Shown: positions 51,408-60,952, counted from the first letter of the stretch. The stretch: 64,000 nt of DNA from Aestuariibaculum sp. M13 (GCF_024723255.1 NZ_JANIAC010000002.1:186001-250000), one strand, 5' to 3'. Translations and numbers: made by a program. The notes: generated from the letters alone by a model not told the origin.

Positions 51408-52295
51408 ATGAAGTTTGGAAGTGTTGAAAATCCACAGGATATTGACTTTAGTTTACCTCCGGACCATCCGGAAACTAAGAAAACTTTAGAGAAATTTAAA
51501 GACGATAATATTCCTGAAATCTATGTAGGCTGTGCCAAATGGAATAGAGCTGATTTGAAAGGCTTTTATCCGCGGGGTACCAAGGATGAATTAGCGTATT
51601 ATTCGTCTCAGTTTAATTCAATTGAGCTAAACGCTACGTTTTACAGAATATTTCCAGCCGAACAATTTGAAACCTGGCATAATAAAACACCGGATAATTT
51701 TAAGTTCTTCCCAAAGCTAAATCAGGAGATTAGCCATTGGAAACGTTTGCAGGAAACCACAGATGTGGTTAATCATTATCTAATTAATGCGGCGAACCTG
51801 AAAGAAAAATTAGGAACCATATTTTTACAAATGCATAATAATTTTGCGCCTAAAGATTTTGATAGGGTTGTGAAATTTGCTGAAACCTGGCCTAGGGAAA
51901 TACCATTAGCAATGGAGTTCAGACATACAGATTGGTATAACGATAATGGAGTTGCTGATGAATTATACCAATTGCTTGAAGCAAATAATATTTCAAATGT
52001 CATTGTCGATACTGCGGGAAGACGCGATTTAATACATATGCGTTTAACCAATGCCACAGCTTTTGTGCGTTATGTTGGAGCAAATCATCCAAGTGATTAC
52101 GCACGTTTAGATGACTGGATAGAACGTTTGAAACTTTGGACAGAGCAAGGAGTAAAAGAAATAGATTTTTTTATTCATCAGAACATCGAAAAAGAATCCC
52201 CTTTGTTATCGGCTTATTTTATTAAAAAGCTGAATTCAGAATTGGGATACAATTTGAAAATTCCTAATGACAATGACCAGCAGTCGTTATTCTAA
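51408..52295 (+). CDS. DUF72-family protein
   Basis: The 295-residue protein matches the DUF72 (YecE-like) barrel family: YVGCAKWNRADLKGFYPRG, YYSSQFNSIELNATFYRIFP, FKFFPKLNQEISHWKRL, GTIFLQMHNNFAP, PLAMEFRHTDWY and AFVRYVGANHPSDYARLDDWIERL. The family has a TIM-barrel-like fold and no settled function. The protein is cytoplasmic and of normal length. It is followed 18 bases later by the thioesterase gene, probably in one operon. Confidence 0.9.
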   Translation: MKFGSVENPQDIDFSLPPDHPETKKTLEKFKDDNIPEIYVGCAKWNRADLKGFYPRGTKDELAYYSSQFNSIELNATFYRIFPAEQFETWHNKTPDNFKFFPKLNQEISHWKRLQETTDVVNHYLINAANLKEKLGTIFLQMHNNFAPKDFDRVVKFAETWPREIPLAMEFRHTDWYNDNGVADELYQLLEANNISNVIVDTAGRRDLIHMRLTNATAFVRYVGANHPSDYARLDDWIERLKLWTEQGVKEIDFFIHQNIEKESPLLSAYFIKKLNSELGYNLKIPNDNDQQSLF

Positions 52296-52313
52296 CTTTA
52301 AAAATATATAATT

Positions 52314-52700
52314 ATGAAATTTCACACTAGAAAATGGGTTAAACCCGAAGACTTAAATGCAAATGGCACCTTGTTTGGAGGGCGTCTTTTAGAATGGATA
52401 GACGAAGAAGCTGCTTTATATACTATCATTCAGTTGGAAAACCAAAAAGTGGTTACCAAATACATGAGTGAAATCGACTTTAAAGCTTCGGCAAAGCAAG
52501 GCGATATTGTTGAAATAGGTATGGAAGTCGTGAAATTCGGTAAAGCCTCCTTAGTCTTAAGTTGTGAGGTTCGTAATAAAATGACCCATGAAACCATTAT
52601 TACTATTTCCAGTATAGTCATGGTAAATTTAGGGCCAGACGGCAAGGCAAAACCACACGGAAAGACCGAAGTAGAATATGTAGCCGACAGGTTGAAGTAG
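52314..52700 (+). CDS. Acyl-CoA thioesterase, YciA-like hotdog fold
   Basis: The 128-residue hotdog protein has WVKPEDLNANGTLFGGRLLEWIDEEAALY, where Asn and Asp match the active-site residues of the YciA/BACH group, then VTKYMSEIDFKASAKQGDIVEIGMEV and TISSIVMVNLGPDGKAKPHG. It would cleave acyl-CoA esters in the cytoplasm; chain-length preference cannot be read. It is the last gene before the leucine operon gap. Confidence 0.9.
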   Translation: MKFHTRKWVKPEDLNANGTLFGGRLLEWIDEEAALYTIIQLENQKVVTKYMSEIDFKASAKQGDIVEIGMEVVKFGKASLVLSCEVRNKMTHETIITISSIVMVNLGPDGKAKPHGKTEVEYVADRLK

Positions 52701-52715
52701 ATTACGGATTGTGGC

Positions 52716-52733
52716 GCTTTAAAATTTTAAAGC
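52716..52733. repeat. 18-base perfect palindrome after the thioesterase gene
   Basis: GCTTTAAAATTTTAAAGC is fully self-complementary and lies 15 bases past the thioesterase stop codon. Without a GC-rich stem or T-run it is a poor terminator, so it may be a protein-binding site or a weak transcript end. Confidence 0.45.
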
Positions 52734-52764
52734 AATTTTACGATTCTGTTAGAAAATTATCGAT

Positions 52765-52839
52765 TTTTTTCAGCTTCGCTAATAATCCTATAAAAATATC
52801 ACAACGATGCGCCATATGTATTGGTAAATGCTGAAAAAA
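52765..52839. repeat. Long-range inverted repeat upstream of leuC
   Basis: TTTTTTCAGC (52765-52774) and GCTGAAAAAA (52830-52839) are exact complements 55 bases apart, enclosing AT-rich sequence. The right arm runs into a short Leu-rich reading frame. It may form a stem if transcription starts upstream of it. Confidence 0.35.
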
Positions 52840-52878
52840 TTAGAGTATTTATTAACTTTGTCTGCCTTGGTTATTTGA
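52828..52878 (+). other. Leu-rich 16-codon reading frame upstream of leuC
   Basis: ATG 52828 to TGA 52876-52878 encodes MLKKLEYLLTLSALVI, with six Leu plus Val and Ile in 16 residues. It lies 58 bases before leuC and could be a leader peptide, but I find no terminator hairpin between it and leuC, and the frame overlaps the best promoter candidate, so its status is doubtful. Confidence 0.25.
52853..52860 (+). promoter_or_regulatory. Candidate -7 element of the leucine operon
   Basis: TAACTTTG matches TAnnTTTG, 76 bases before the leuC ATG, predicting a leader of about 70 bases. At the -33 distance only CTG (52831-52833) is seen. If this is the promoter, the Leu-rich frame at 52828 is not fully transcribed. 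Confidence 0.4.
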
Positions 52879-52936
52879 ACTTCATTAACCAACATCATTC
52901 ACTAAGATTTAAAACTAAAATTAGAGATATATTATT

Positions 52937-54331
52937 ATGAGCAAGACATTGTTTGACAAAGTATGGGATTCACATGTGGTTAGGAAAATTGAAGGTGGTC
53001 CGGATGTGTTTTTTATAGACCGTCATTTTATTCATGAAGTTACAAGTCCTGTGGCATTTCTTGGGTTAAAAAATAGAGGATTAAAAGTATTATACCCAGA
53101 GCGTACGTTTGCTACAGCAGACCATAACACGCCAACAATTAATCAGCATTTACCGGTAGAAGATCCGTTATCTGCAAATCAGTTAAAAGCCTTAGAAGAA
53201 AACTCTAACGAATATGGTATTAGTCACTGGGGATTAGGACACAAAAAGAACGGTATTGTTCACGTTGTAGGTCCTGAAAACGGAATTACATTCCCAGGAG
53301 CAACGATTGTTTGTGGAGATTCACACACCTCTACGCACGGTGCATTTGGTGCTATTGCTTTTGGTATTGGGACTTCAGAGGTAGAAATGGTATTGTCTAC
53401 ACAATGTATTATGCAGCCTAAGCCTAAAAAAATGCGTATTAACGTAAATGGCGAATTAAGTAAAGGGGTGACGCCAAAAGATGTTGCGTTATATATTATT
53501 TCACAATTAACAACATCTGGCGCAACAGGTTATTTTGTAGAATATGCAGGTGATGTTTTTGAAAATATGACTATGGAAGGCCGTATGACGGTGTGTAATT
53601 TATCTATCGAGATGGGTGCACGTGGCGGTATGATTGCTCCAGACGAAACGACTTTCAATTACTTAAAAGATAAACCATTATCTCCAAAAGGCGAGGAGTG
53701 GGATAAAGCAGTTGCTTATTGGAAAACTTTAAAAACGGACGAAGGGTCTACTTTTGATAAGGAAATCAATATCGAAGCAAAAGATATCGAACCAATGATT
53801 ACCTACGGAACCAATCCAGGTATGGGTATCGGTATTTCTAAACACATTCCAACAGCAGAATCTGTAGAAGGTGGTGTAGCTACATTTAAAAAATCTTTAG
53901 ATTACATGGGGTACCATGAAGATGAGGCTATGGTTGGTAAGAAAATCGATTACGTTTTCTTAGGAAGTTGTACAAACGGTCGTATTGAAGATTTCCGCGC
54001 CTTTGCTTCTATTGTAAAAGGACGTAAAAAAGCCGACCACGTAACGGCTTGGTTAGTTCCAGGATCGCACGAAGTTGAAGATAAAATTAAAGAAGAAGGT
54101 ATTTTAGATATCATTACTGAGGCTGGATTTACGTTAAGACAACCAGGATGTTCTGCATGTTTAGCAATGAACGACGATAAAATTCCTGCTGGAAAATATG
54201 CGGTTAGTACGTCTAATAGAAATTTCGAAGGACGTCAGGGACCTGGGTCAAGAACTTTATTAGCATCTCCTTTAGTGGCTGCTGCAGCTGCTGTAACAGG
54301 GGTAGTAACCGATCCAAGAGAATTATTATAA
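52937..54331 (+). CDS. leuC: 3-isopropylmalate dehydratase large subunit LeuC
   Basis: Aconitase-family enzyme of leucine synthesis, isomerising 2- to 3-isopropylmalate together with LeuD. The 464-residue protein has [57 protein letters not shown], the 4Fe-4S cysteines in [16 protein letters not shown] and [11 protein letters not shown], and [22 protein letters not shown]. It opens a four-gene operon leuC-D-A-B. Confidence 0.98.
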   Translation: MSKTLFDKVWDSHVVRKIEGGPDVFFIDRHFIHEVTSPVAFLGLKNRGLKVLYPERTFATADHNTPTINQHLPVEDPLSANQLKALEENSNEYGISHWGLGHKKNGIVHVVGPENGITFPGATIVCGDSHTSTHGAFGAIAFGIGTSEVEMVLSTQCIMQPKPKKMRINVNGELSKGVTPKDVALYIISQLTTSGATGYFVEYAGDVFENMTMEGRMTVCNLSIEMGARGGMIAPDETTFNYLKDKPLSPKGEEWDKAVAYWKTLKTDEGSTFDKEINIEAKDIEPMITYGTNPGMGIGISKHIPTAESVEGGVATFKKSLDYMGYHEDEAMVGKKIDYVFLGSCTNGRIEDFRAFASIVKGRKKADHVTAWLVPGSHEVEDKIKEEGILDIITEAGFTLRQPGCSACLAMNDDKIPAGKYAVSTSNRNFEGRQGPGSRTLLASPLVAAAAAVTGVVTDPRELL

Positions 54332-54387
54332 TCATTGAATTAAAAATCGATTAAATCAAGGATTAAACACAAAAATTAGAATTTAAA

Positions 54388-54984
54388 ATGGCTTACGATA
54401 AATTTAATATACTAACAAGCACTGCGGTACCATTACCGTTAGAAAATGTAGATACAGATCAAATCATCCCGGCACGTTTCTTAAAAGCAACAAAGCGTGA
54501 AGGATTTGGTGATAACTTATTCCGCGACTGGCGATACAATGGAGATAATACTCCAAAAGAAGATTTCGTTTTAAACAATCCTATTTACACTGGTAAAATC
54601 TTAGTAGGAGGAAAGAACTTTGGTTCCGGATCTTCAAGAGAGCACGCGGCATGGGCGGTTTACGATTACGGATTCCGTTGTGTGGTATCGAGTTTCTTTG
54701 CTGATATCTTTAAAAATAACTGTTTAAATATTGGGGTTTTACCTGTGCAGGTATCTCCGGAATTTTTAGAGCAAATCTTTACAGCAGTTTACGACGACCC
54801 TAAAACGGAAATTGAAGTAAATCTACCTACACAAACTATTACTATTCTTTCTACTGGCGCTCAGGAATCTTTTGATATTAATAGCTACAAAAAAGGGAAT
54901 ATGGAAAATGGCTTTGATGATATCGATTATTTACAAAGCATGAAAGGTGAAATAGAAGCATTCGCTGAAACTTTACCGTTATAA
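54388..54984 (+). CDS. leuD: 3-isopropylmalate dehydratase small subunit LeuD
   Basis: The 198-residue swivel-domain subunit pairs with LeuC. It has PLPLENVDTDQIIPARFLKATKREGFGDNLF, the substrate loop FGSGSSREHAAWAVYDYGFRCVV, and SFFADIFKNNCLNIGVLPV. It lies 56 bases after leuC and three bases before the LeuA-type gene. Confidence 0.98.
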   Translation: MAYDKFNILTSTAVPLPLENVDTDQIIPARFLKATKREGFGDNLFRDWRYNGDNTPKEDFVLNNPIYTGKILVGGKNFGSGSSREHAAWAVYDYGFRCVVSSFFADIFKNNCLNIGVLPVQVSPEFLEQIFTAVYDDPKTEIEVNLPTQTITILSTGAQESFDINSYKKGNMENGFDDIDYLQSMKGEIEAFAETLPL

Positions 54985-54987
54985 TAC

Positions 54988-56511
54988 ATGGCATCTAAAA
55001 GAATTGAAATAATGGATACGACACTCCGCGATGGTGAACAAACCTCGGGAGTGTCGTTTTCTGCTTCAGAAAAACTCACCATCGCTAAACTTCTTTTAGA
55101 AGAATTAAAAGTAGACCGTATTGAAATAGCATCGGCTCGCGTATCTGAAGGCGAATTTCAGGCGGTTAAAAATGTGACAAAATGGGCTAAAGACAATAAC
55201 TATTTGAGTAAAGTTGAAGTCTTAACCTTTGTGGATAAAGGTGTTTCTATCGATTGGATGATTGAAGCAGGAGCAGTAGTTCAAAACCTATTAACTAAAG
55301 GCTCATTAAATCATTTAACTTATCAACTTAAAAAAACTGAAGATCAGCATTTTAAAGAAATTTCAGAAGCCATTTCACTAGCCACTTCCAAAGGTATTAA
55401 AACAAATGTTTATTTGGAGGACTGGAGTAATGGTATGCGTAATTCTAAAGACTATGTTTTTGAGTTTTTAGAGTTTTTAAGCACACAGAATGTAGACCGT
55501 ATTATGCTTCCTGATACCTTAGGTATTTTAACACCTCCTGAATCGTATGAGTTCGTTAAAGAAATCAAGGAGAAGTATCCGGATTTGCATTTCGATTTTC
55601 ACGCGCACAACGATTACGATTTAAGTGTTGCTAATGTGATGTCTGCTTTAAATGCTGGTGCCGATGGTTTGCATCTTACAGTAAATGGTATGGGTGAGCG
55701 TGCAGGTAACGCACCAATGGCGAGCACCATTGCTATGATTAATGATTTTATGCCGACTATTGAAATTGGTGTAAACGAGAAGGTGTTATTCACGGTTAGC
55801 AAACTGGTCGAAAACTTTTCTGGTATTATGATTCCGGCCAATAAACCGGTAATTGGAGCAAATGTATTTACACAAACGGCTGGTATTCATGCTGATGGTG
55901 ACAATAAAAAGAACCTGTATTTCAGCGATTTAATGCCGGAACGTTTTGGGAGAACACGTAAATATGCGCTTGGAAAAGCCTCAGGGAAAGCTAATATTCA
56001 GAAGAATTTACAGGAATTAGGCTTATCGCTTAATGATGAGGATTTAAAGAAAGTTACTCAGCGTATTATTGAGTTGGGGGATAAAAAAGAAGTGGTTACC
56101 AAAGAAGACCTTCCTTATATCATATCGGACGTTTTAGATAGCTATTCATACGAAGAACACACTAAGGTTAATTCGTATGTTTTAACGCATGCTAAGGGCT
56201 TAAAACCATCAACAACAGTATCTCTTACTATCGATGGAGAAACTTACGAGGAAAACGCTTCTGGTGACGGACAATTTGATGCGTTTATGAAAGCATTGCA
56301 TAAAATCTATAATATGCGTGACGAAAATCTTCCGGATTTGATAGATTATGCTGTGCGTATTCCTCCGGGAAGTCATTCTGATGCGTTGTGTGAAACCATT
56401 ATTACCTGGAAAAACGGTAAAAATGAATTTAAAACACGTGGTCTGGATTCCGATCAAACGGTATCTGCAATTAAAGCCACAGAAAAAATGTTGAATATAA
56501 TTACTAACTAA
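54988..56511 (+). CDS. LeuA-type acyltransferase: 2-isopropylmalate (or citramalate) synthase
   Basis: The 507-residue protein has a DRE-TIM catalytic barrel (about 1-280) with MDTTLRDGEQTSGVSF, the metal His in LHFDFHAHNDYDLSVANVMSALNAG and GLHLTVNGMGERAGNAP. A linker follows (TQTAGIHADGDNKKNLYF), and a C-terminal LeuA-dimer regulatory domain (about 385-507). Its place between leuD and leuB argues for isopropylmalate synthase, the first committed step of leucine synthesis. However, the motif DGEQTSGVSF and the length are also compatible with (R)-citramalate synthase, which would feed isoleucine synthesis through the same LeuCDB enzymes. I lean to a leucine role without excluding the other. 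Confidence 0.88.
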   Translation: MASKRIEIMDTTLRDGEQTSGVSFSASEKLTIAKLLLEELKVDRIEIASARVSEGEFQAVKNVTKWAKDNNYLSKVEVLTFVDKGVSIDWMIEAGAVVQNLLTKGSLNHLTYQLKKTEDQHFKEISEAISLATSKGIKTNVYLEDWSNGMRNSKDYVFEFLEFLSTQNVDRIMLPDTLGILTPPESYEFVKEIKEKYPDLHFDFHAHNDYDLSVANVMSALNAGADGLHLTVNGMGERAGNAPMASTIAMINDFMPTIEIGVNEKVLFTVSKLVENFSGIMIPANKPVIGANVFTQTAGIHADGDNKKNLYFSDLMPERFGRTRKYALGKASGKANIQKNLQELGLSLNDEDLKKVTQRIIELGDKKEVVTKEDLPYIISDVLDSYSYEEHTKVNSYVLTHAKGLKPSTTVSLTIDGETYEENASGDGQFDAFMKALHKIYNMRDENLPDLIDYAVRIPPGSHSDALCETIITWKNGKNEFKTRGLDSDQTVSAIKATEKMLNIITN

Positions 56512-56524
56512 GAATACAAAATAA

Positions 56525-57583
56525 ATGAAATTTAATATAGCACTTTTAGCAGGTGACGGAATTGGACCTGAGGTGATTGAACAAGCAGTAAAAGTAAGTG
56601 ATGCAGTTGCTAAAAAATTTGGACATGAAATAACCTGGAGACCGGCTTTAACTGGAGCTGCAGCTATTGATGCCGTAGGAGAACCTTATCCGGACGAAAC
56701 TCATGAAGTTTGTGCAACTTCAGATGCTGTTTTATTTGGTGCTATCGGGCATCCAAAATTTGATAACGATCCATCGGCTCCTGTACGACCTGAGCAAGGA
56801 TTGTTAAAGATGCGTAAAAAATTAGGCTTATTCGCTAACGTACGTCCAACCTTTACATTTCCATCGTTATTAGATAAATCGCCTTTAAAACAAGAACGTA
56901 TTGAAGGTACAGATTTAGTGTTTTTACGCGAATTAACGGGAGGTATTTACTTTGGTGAAAAAGGAAGAAGAGACGAAGGTGAAACAGCTTTCGATAACTG
57001 TGTATACACACGTGAAGAAGTGCAGCGTTTAGCTAAAAAAGGTTTCGAATTAGCTATGACACGTTCTAAAAAATTGTGTTGTGTAGATAAAGCTAACGTT
57101 TTAGAAACATCACGTTTATGGAGAGAAACGGTTCAGGCTATGGAAAAGGATTATCCAGAGGTTGAAGTAAGCTACGAGTTTGTTGATGCTGTTGCGATGC
57201 GTTTAGTACAGTGGCCAAACAGTTACGATGTTCTAATTACAGAAAACCTTTTTGGTGATATCTTAACCGATGAAGCTTCTGTGATTTCAGGATCTATGGG
57301 ATTAATGCCTTCGGCGTCTATGGGTGCTGATATCGCGCTATTTGAGCCTATTCACGGGTCATACCCACAAGCTACAGGCTTAAATATTGCTAATCCAATG
57401 GCAACGGTATTGTCTGCAGCCATGATGTTCGAAACGGCGTTTAATTTACCTGAAGAGGGACAAGCGATTAGAGATGCTGTTAATAAAGCTTTAGCTGAAG
57501 GTATTGTAACTGAAGATTTAGCTGACGGCGGAAAAGCTTACGGAACTAAAGAAGTAGGAGACTGGTTAGCAGCAAATATTTAA
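56525..57583 (+). CDS. leuB: 3-isopropylmalate dehydrogenase LeuB
   Basis: The 352-residue NAD-dependent decarboxylating dehydrogenase has [17 protein letters not shown] at the start, [42 protein letters not shown], the catalytic Lys in [32 protein letters not shown] and SAGMM-type end [13 protein letters not shown] binding is indicated by [18 protein letters not shown]. It is the last gene of the leu operon, 13 bases after the LeuA-type gene, with a terminator behind it. Confidence 0.98.
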   Translation: MKFNIALLAGDGIGPEVIEQAVKVSDAVAKKFGHEITWRPALTGAAAIDAVGEPYPDETHEVCATSDAVLFGAIGHPKFDNDPSAPVRPEQGLLKMRKKLGLFANVRPTFTFPSLLDKSPLKQERIEGTDLVFLRELTGGIYFGEKGRRDEGETAFDNCVYTREEVQRLAKKGFELAMTRSKKLCCVDKANVLETSRLWRETVQAMEKDYPEVEVSYEFVDAVAMRLVQWPNSYDVLITENLFGDILTDEASVISGSMGLMPSASMGADIALFEPIHGSYPQATGLNIANPMATVLSAAMMFETAFNLPEEGQAIRDAVNKALAEGIVTEDLADGGKAYGTKEVGDWLAANI

Positions 57584-57607
57584 GCTATCAATTCTATATA
57601 AAAACAG

Positions 57608-57640
57608 AAAGGTGAATTCTTATGAACTCACCTTTTTTTT
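57608..57640. terminator. Intrinsic terminator closing the leu operon
   Basis: The arms AAAGGTGA and TCACCTTT pair perfectly; after an A-C mismatch the stem continues TTC/GAA around a TTAT loop. A T-run follows at 57632-57640. Confidence 0.82.
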
Positions 57641-57674
57641 ATGTGGTTACTGAAATAAATTCAGCATAACAATT

Positions 57675-58961
57675 TTAGTTTCCTTTAAAACTTGAATCAC
57701 TTGGCAATTCAAAAATTTCTAAATCGAAATAAGGAAGTGCCGCTATCAGGTGATCGAAAATATCAGACATAATATACTCGTAGTTTTCCCAGCGTTTATC
57801 ACTACTAAACGCATAAATTTCTAAAGGAATACCTTGTGTTGTTGGTGCTAATTGGCGTGCCATAATCATCATATCTTTATTGATGGCAGAATGTTGCTTA
57901 AGGTATGAATCTATATACTTTCTGAACACCCCTAAATTTGTCAGGTTTCTTCCGTTTAGTAAAATGGACTTGTCAATATTGTGAGAAGCATTAAACGACT
58001 TAATGTCTTCTTGTCTGCTTTCTAAATAACTAGTGATTAAATGAATGCCTTTTAATTTTTCAACCGCTGTGTCATCTAAATATTTCACTCCACTTTGCTT
58101 GATGTAAAGGGCACGTTTAATACGACGACCATCAGAACTTGTCATGCCTCGCCAGTTCTTAAAAGAATCGGAGATTAAAGCGTAGGTTGGAATGGTTGTA
58201 ATAGTTTTGTCGAAATTCTGAACTTTAACCGTTGCCAGACTTATTTCAATAACGTCTCCATCGGCACCGTATTTTTCAAATGTAATCCAGTCGCCAATAC
58301 GAACCATATCGTTTATAGACACCTGAATACTGGCTACAAACCCTAAAATTGTATCTCTAAATACTAAAATAACGACAGCCGATCCAGCTCCTAAAGCAGT
58401 TATGAATTTATAAAATGGAATGCCTGTAACAATTGCAAAAGATGAAAATATACCAATAACCCAGGCAAAAATCATAAACACCTGAATATAACTCGCAATA
58501 GGTTTGTCTTTAAAATTAGGCAGCGTTTTTAGATAGTCTTTAATAGTATTTAAAAAGCTTCGAACTACCCATAAGGTTAAAACAATTGCAAAAACCTGTA
58601 ATGTTTTTTCTGCGAAATTTTCAAAATCAGGAAAATCGGTAAACACTAAAGGAACAAACTCTAAAGTGATAAGTAGCGGAATGATGTGGGCAATATTTCT
58701 CGGGACTTTATTTGTGATTAAAAGATCATCGAAATTTGTTTTCGATCTGGTCGCGAATTGCGTAAACAACCCTCTTAAAAACTTTCTTATAATAAAGTCT
58801 ATAATAAAAACCAGTACCACTAAAGCTAAGAGCAACGCAAACATGTTTAAAAATTTAGCATTGGTTTCGCTTAGACCTAATGATACAAAATGATCGTAAA
58901 GCCAGTGTTTTAGATCTAACCCTGTGGTTTCCATAATATTTTCAGTTTCTTTTTGAAACAT
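57675..58961 (-). CDS. Mechanosensitive ion channel, MscS family
   Basis: The 428-residue protein has three to five membrane segments in the first 200 residues (FLNMFALLLALVVLVFIIDFII, IAHIIPLLITLEFVPLVF, FAIVLTLWVVRSFLNTI, IQVFMIFAWVIGIFSSFAIV), the pore-lining helix with GAGSAVVILVFRDTILGFVASIQVSIND, and the cytoplasmic beta domain (MVRIGDWITFEKYGADGDVIEISLATVKVQNFDKTITTIPT overall). It is of the longer YbdG/MscM-like group rather than minimal MscS. Translation may start at Met1 or Met10. Met1 at 58961 lies two bases after the upstream gene's stop codon, which favours coupling. Confidence 0.9.
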   Translation of the reverse strand: MFQKETENIMETTGLDLKHWLYDHFVSLGLSETNAKFLNMFALLLALVVLVFIIDFIIRKFLRGLFTQFATRSKTNFDDLLITNKVPRNIAHIIPLLITLEFVPLVFTDFPDFENFAEKTLQVFAIVLTLWVVRSFLNTIKDYLKTLPNFKDKPIASYIQVFMIFAWVIGIFSSFAIVTGIPFYKFITALGAGSAVVILVFRDTILGFVASIQVSINDMVRIGDWITFEKYGADGDVIEISLATVKVQNFDKTITTIPTYALISDSFKNWRGMTSSDGRRIKRALYIKQSGVKYLDDTAVEKLKGIHLITSYLESRQEDIKSFNASHNIDKSILLNGRNLTNLGVFRKYIDSYLKQHSAINKDMMIMARQLAPTTQGIPLEIYAFSSDKRWENYEYIMSDIFDHLIAALPYFDLEIFELPSDSSFKGN

Positions 58962-58963
58962 TA

Positions 58964-59254
58964 TTAAAGAGCAGGTTTTAAATATTTTTTATCGACATAA
59001 AATGTTCCGAAAGGTAAAATAGCAGCAAATAGAATAAATGAAAATTGCTTACCATTCCAGCTAAAATCAGGTTTAATTAAAAAAGTTAAAACAATATACC
59101 CTATAAATAGTAAACCGTGAGGCATGCCCAGTAATTTAACATACTGAGGCTCATTTAGCATGTATTTTACAGGTGTAGCAATAAAAAGTAATAGAATGTA
59201 TGACAGACCTTCTAAAAAGGCAACGATTCTAAAAATGTTAAGCAATGAAAACAT
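58964..59254 (-). CDS. DUF3817-family small membrane protein
   Basis: The 96-residue protein has three membrane segments (FRIVAFLEGLSYILLLFIATPVKY, LPHGLLFIGYIVLTFLI-type stretch MPHGLLFIGYIVLTFLI, and FSFILFAAILPFGTFYV) with LEGLSYILLLFIATP, YVKLLGMPHGLLFI and PFGTFYVDKKYLK, the pattern of DUF3817. This family lacks a known function. The gene is directly upstream of the MscS-type gene in the same operon. Confidence 0.85.
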   Translation of the reverse strand: MFSLLNIFRIVAFLEGLSYILLLFIATPVKYMLNEPQYVKLLGMPHGLLFIGYIVLTFLIKPDFSWNGKQFSFILFAAILPFGTFYVDKKYLKPAL

Positions 59255-59319
59255 AGTGTAAATTTTTGCCTGTAAAAATAATGCACAATGATGACATAGA
59301 GCGTTACTTTAAGACTTTT

Positions 59320-59937
59320 TTAAAACGCATGGAAAATTACTATTCCATAGATTAAAAAGCGTAGTAAACGCAATGAGCCAAAAAGCATTACATTTCTGAA
59401 CGGAAAAGAAATGATTCCTGCTGCCATGCACGAAATTGAAAAGGGTAGTGGAAGTAGGGCTCCAACAACAATTAAGAAACCACCCCATTTTTTGGAGTTT
59501 TTTAATTGCTTTTCCATTTTATCTTCCAGGTAGTTATGAATAGCTGGAATTTTAGTGATAACCCGGCCTATGTAGTAAGAAACTAATCCGCCAGAATACG
59601 ATAAAATAGCCAGTAAAGCTAGGTATCCCCAAGGCGCATACATTTTTCCTGCCCAGGCTATAAAAATTTCTGGAGGAACCAATCCTAACAAAGTTTCGGA
59701 AATAAAAAAGAAGCTTAATACTCCGTAAACAGGTAGTGTTTTTGTAAGTTGAACCAGTAAATCGTTAATATTAAAATAATGATTTACAATATAAATTCCC
59801 GCAACAGCTAAAACAATATAAGGTAGTGCTTTTTTTACAGCATTCCAAACAAAACCGTAAAACCCGGTATAACTATAATACTGGTGTAATAGTTGCCATC
59901 TGGATTTCTCAGATTTTGTTTTTGGTTTGGATTTCAT
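59320..59937 (-). CDS. DedA/VTT-family membrane protein
   Basis: The 205-residue integral membrane protein carries the VTT (DedA-like) domain: GVLSFFFISETLLGLVPPEIFIAWAG, GYLALLAILSYSGGLVSYYIGR and FLIVVGALLPLPFSISCMAAGIISFPFRNVMLFGSLRLLRF in sequence, including the arginine-rich end. DedA proteins act in undecaprenyl phosphate or phospholipid translocation in other bacteria; which applies here is unknown. The N-terminus is basic (KSKPKTKSEKSRW). The gene lies 66 bases upstream of the DUF3817 gene and may be cotranscribed. Confidence 0.83.
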   Translation of the reverse strand: MKSKPKTKSEKSRWQLLHQYYSYTGFYGFVWNAVKKALPYIVLAVAGIYIVNHYFNINDLLVQLTKTLPVYGVLSFFFISETLLGLVPPEIFIAWAGKMYAPWGYLALLAILSYSGGLVSYYIGRVITKIPAIHNYLEDKMEKQLKNSKKWGGFLIVVGALLPLPFSISCMAAGIISFPFRNVMLFGSLRLLRFLIYGIVIFHAF

Positions 59938-60060
59938 GGTAAAAGCAATTTTTTAGGCTAACAAATATAACAGATAAAAAGGCTTAACCTGAGTAATGGC
60001 GGGTTTTTTAATAAAGATTTAAGACTTTTCTAATCTAAAATTAACGAAATCTTAAACAAG

Positions 60061-60098
60061 AAAAAAAGCTGTCTAAACCTTATTAGACAGCTTTTTTT
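60061..60098 (-). terminator. Strong intrinsic terminator after the OmpA-type gene
   Basis: AAAGCTGTCTAA pairs with TTAGACAGCTTT over 12 or more bases with a six-base loop; both flanks are homopolymer runs. It ends the OmpA-type transcript and separates it from the DedA-type gene. Confidence 0.88.
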
Positions 60099-60124
60099 AC
60101 AATGGATTAATAGAGAGATATTTT

Positions 60125-60952
60125 TTATTGTTCTGCATCCATAAGTGCAAAAAACTTATCGATGTTAGGTAAAATAACAATTCTTGTTCTTCTGTTTTTA
60201 GCTCTGTTTTCAGCAGAATCATTATCAACTAAAGGTTGGTAAAAACTTCTACCAGCTGCAATTAATTTTTCAGGAGCTACAGCGAAATTGTTTTGTAAAC
60301 GCTTAACAACAGATGTTGCACGTAACACACTTAAATCCCAGTTATCTTTAACAGCTGCATTTTCAACCATCTTTTTATCATCGGTGTGTCCTTCAACCAT
60401 AACATCTAAGCTTTCTTCAGAATTGATTACATCGGCAATTTTTTGTAAAATAGCATCAGCCTTATCTGTTACTTTGTAGCTTCCAGATTTAAATAACATT
60501 TTATCTGAAATAGAAATCATTACTACAGTTTCTTCAACTTTTACAGCAATATCATCACTTTCGTCAATATCGTTAGCTGAATTTTTAATATTGTAGGCAA
60601 TGGCAGCATTCATTGAATCTTTAAGGGTAGTGGCGCCAACTAAATATTCTGCAGGCACATTTTTAAGTGTTTCACGCATTTTAACTTTAGCATCTTCACT
60701 CATAACAACACCATCAACGTTTACCATTTTGGCGTTACTTTCTTCGGTTAATGAATTAATTTTGTTGTTATACTCATCAACTCTTTGTTGAATTTTGGCA
60801 AATTTAGCTTCTAATTCTTCGTTTTCAACTCTTGTTTTGGTTAATTCACTTTTAAGTTGACCATTTTCTGTTTCTAAAGCAACATATTTCTTTTTAGAAA
60901 CACAAGACGATAATAAAATCGCAGATAATACTACTAATGATATTTTTCTCAT
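60125..60952 (-). CDS. OmpA-family peptidoglycan-binding lipoprotein with coiled coil
   Basis: The 275-residue product has a lipoprotein signal peptide (MRKISLVVLSAILLSSC, lipidated Cys17). A coiled coil spans about residues 25-70 (VALETENGQLKSELTKTRVENEELEAKF overall) and an OmpA C-terminal domain about 140-260 (ISISDKMLFKSGSYKVTDKADAIL, VMVEGHTDD, WDLSVLRATSVVKRL, AAGRSFYQPLVDN, NRAKNRRTRIVILP). The Asp and Arg that bind diaminopimelate in peptidoglycan are present in the DNDSAENRAKNRRTRI segment. It links the outer membrane to the cell wall. It stands alone with its own terminator. Confidence 0.92.
   Translation of the reverse strand: MRKISLVVLSAILLSSCVSKKKYVALETENGQLKSELTKTRVENEELEAKFAKIQQRVDEYNNKINSLTEESNAKMVNVDGVVMSEDAKVKMRETLKNVPAEYLVGATTLKDSMNAAIAYNIKNSANDIDESDDIAVKVEETVVMISISDKMLFKSGSYKVTDKADAILQKIADVINSEESLDVMVEGHTDDKKMVENAAVKDNWDLSVLRATSVVKRLQNNFAVAPEKLIAAGRSFYQPLVDNDSAENRAKNRRTRIVILPNIDKFFALMDAEQ

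Noticed and set aside
52716-52733. Palindrome GCTTTAAAATTTTAAAGC as a terminator of the thioesterase operon
   Set aside because: The stem is nearly all A-T and no T-run follows; kept only as a repeat of unknown meaning.
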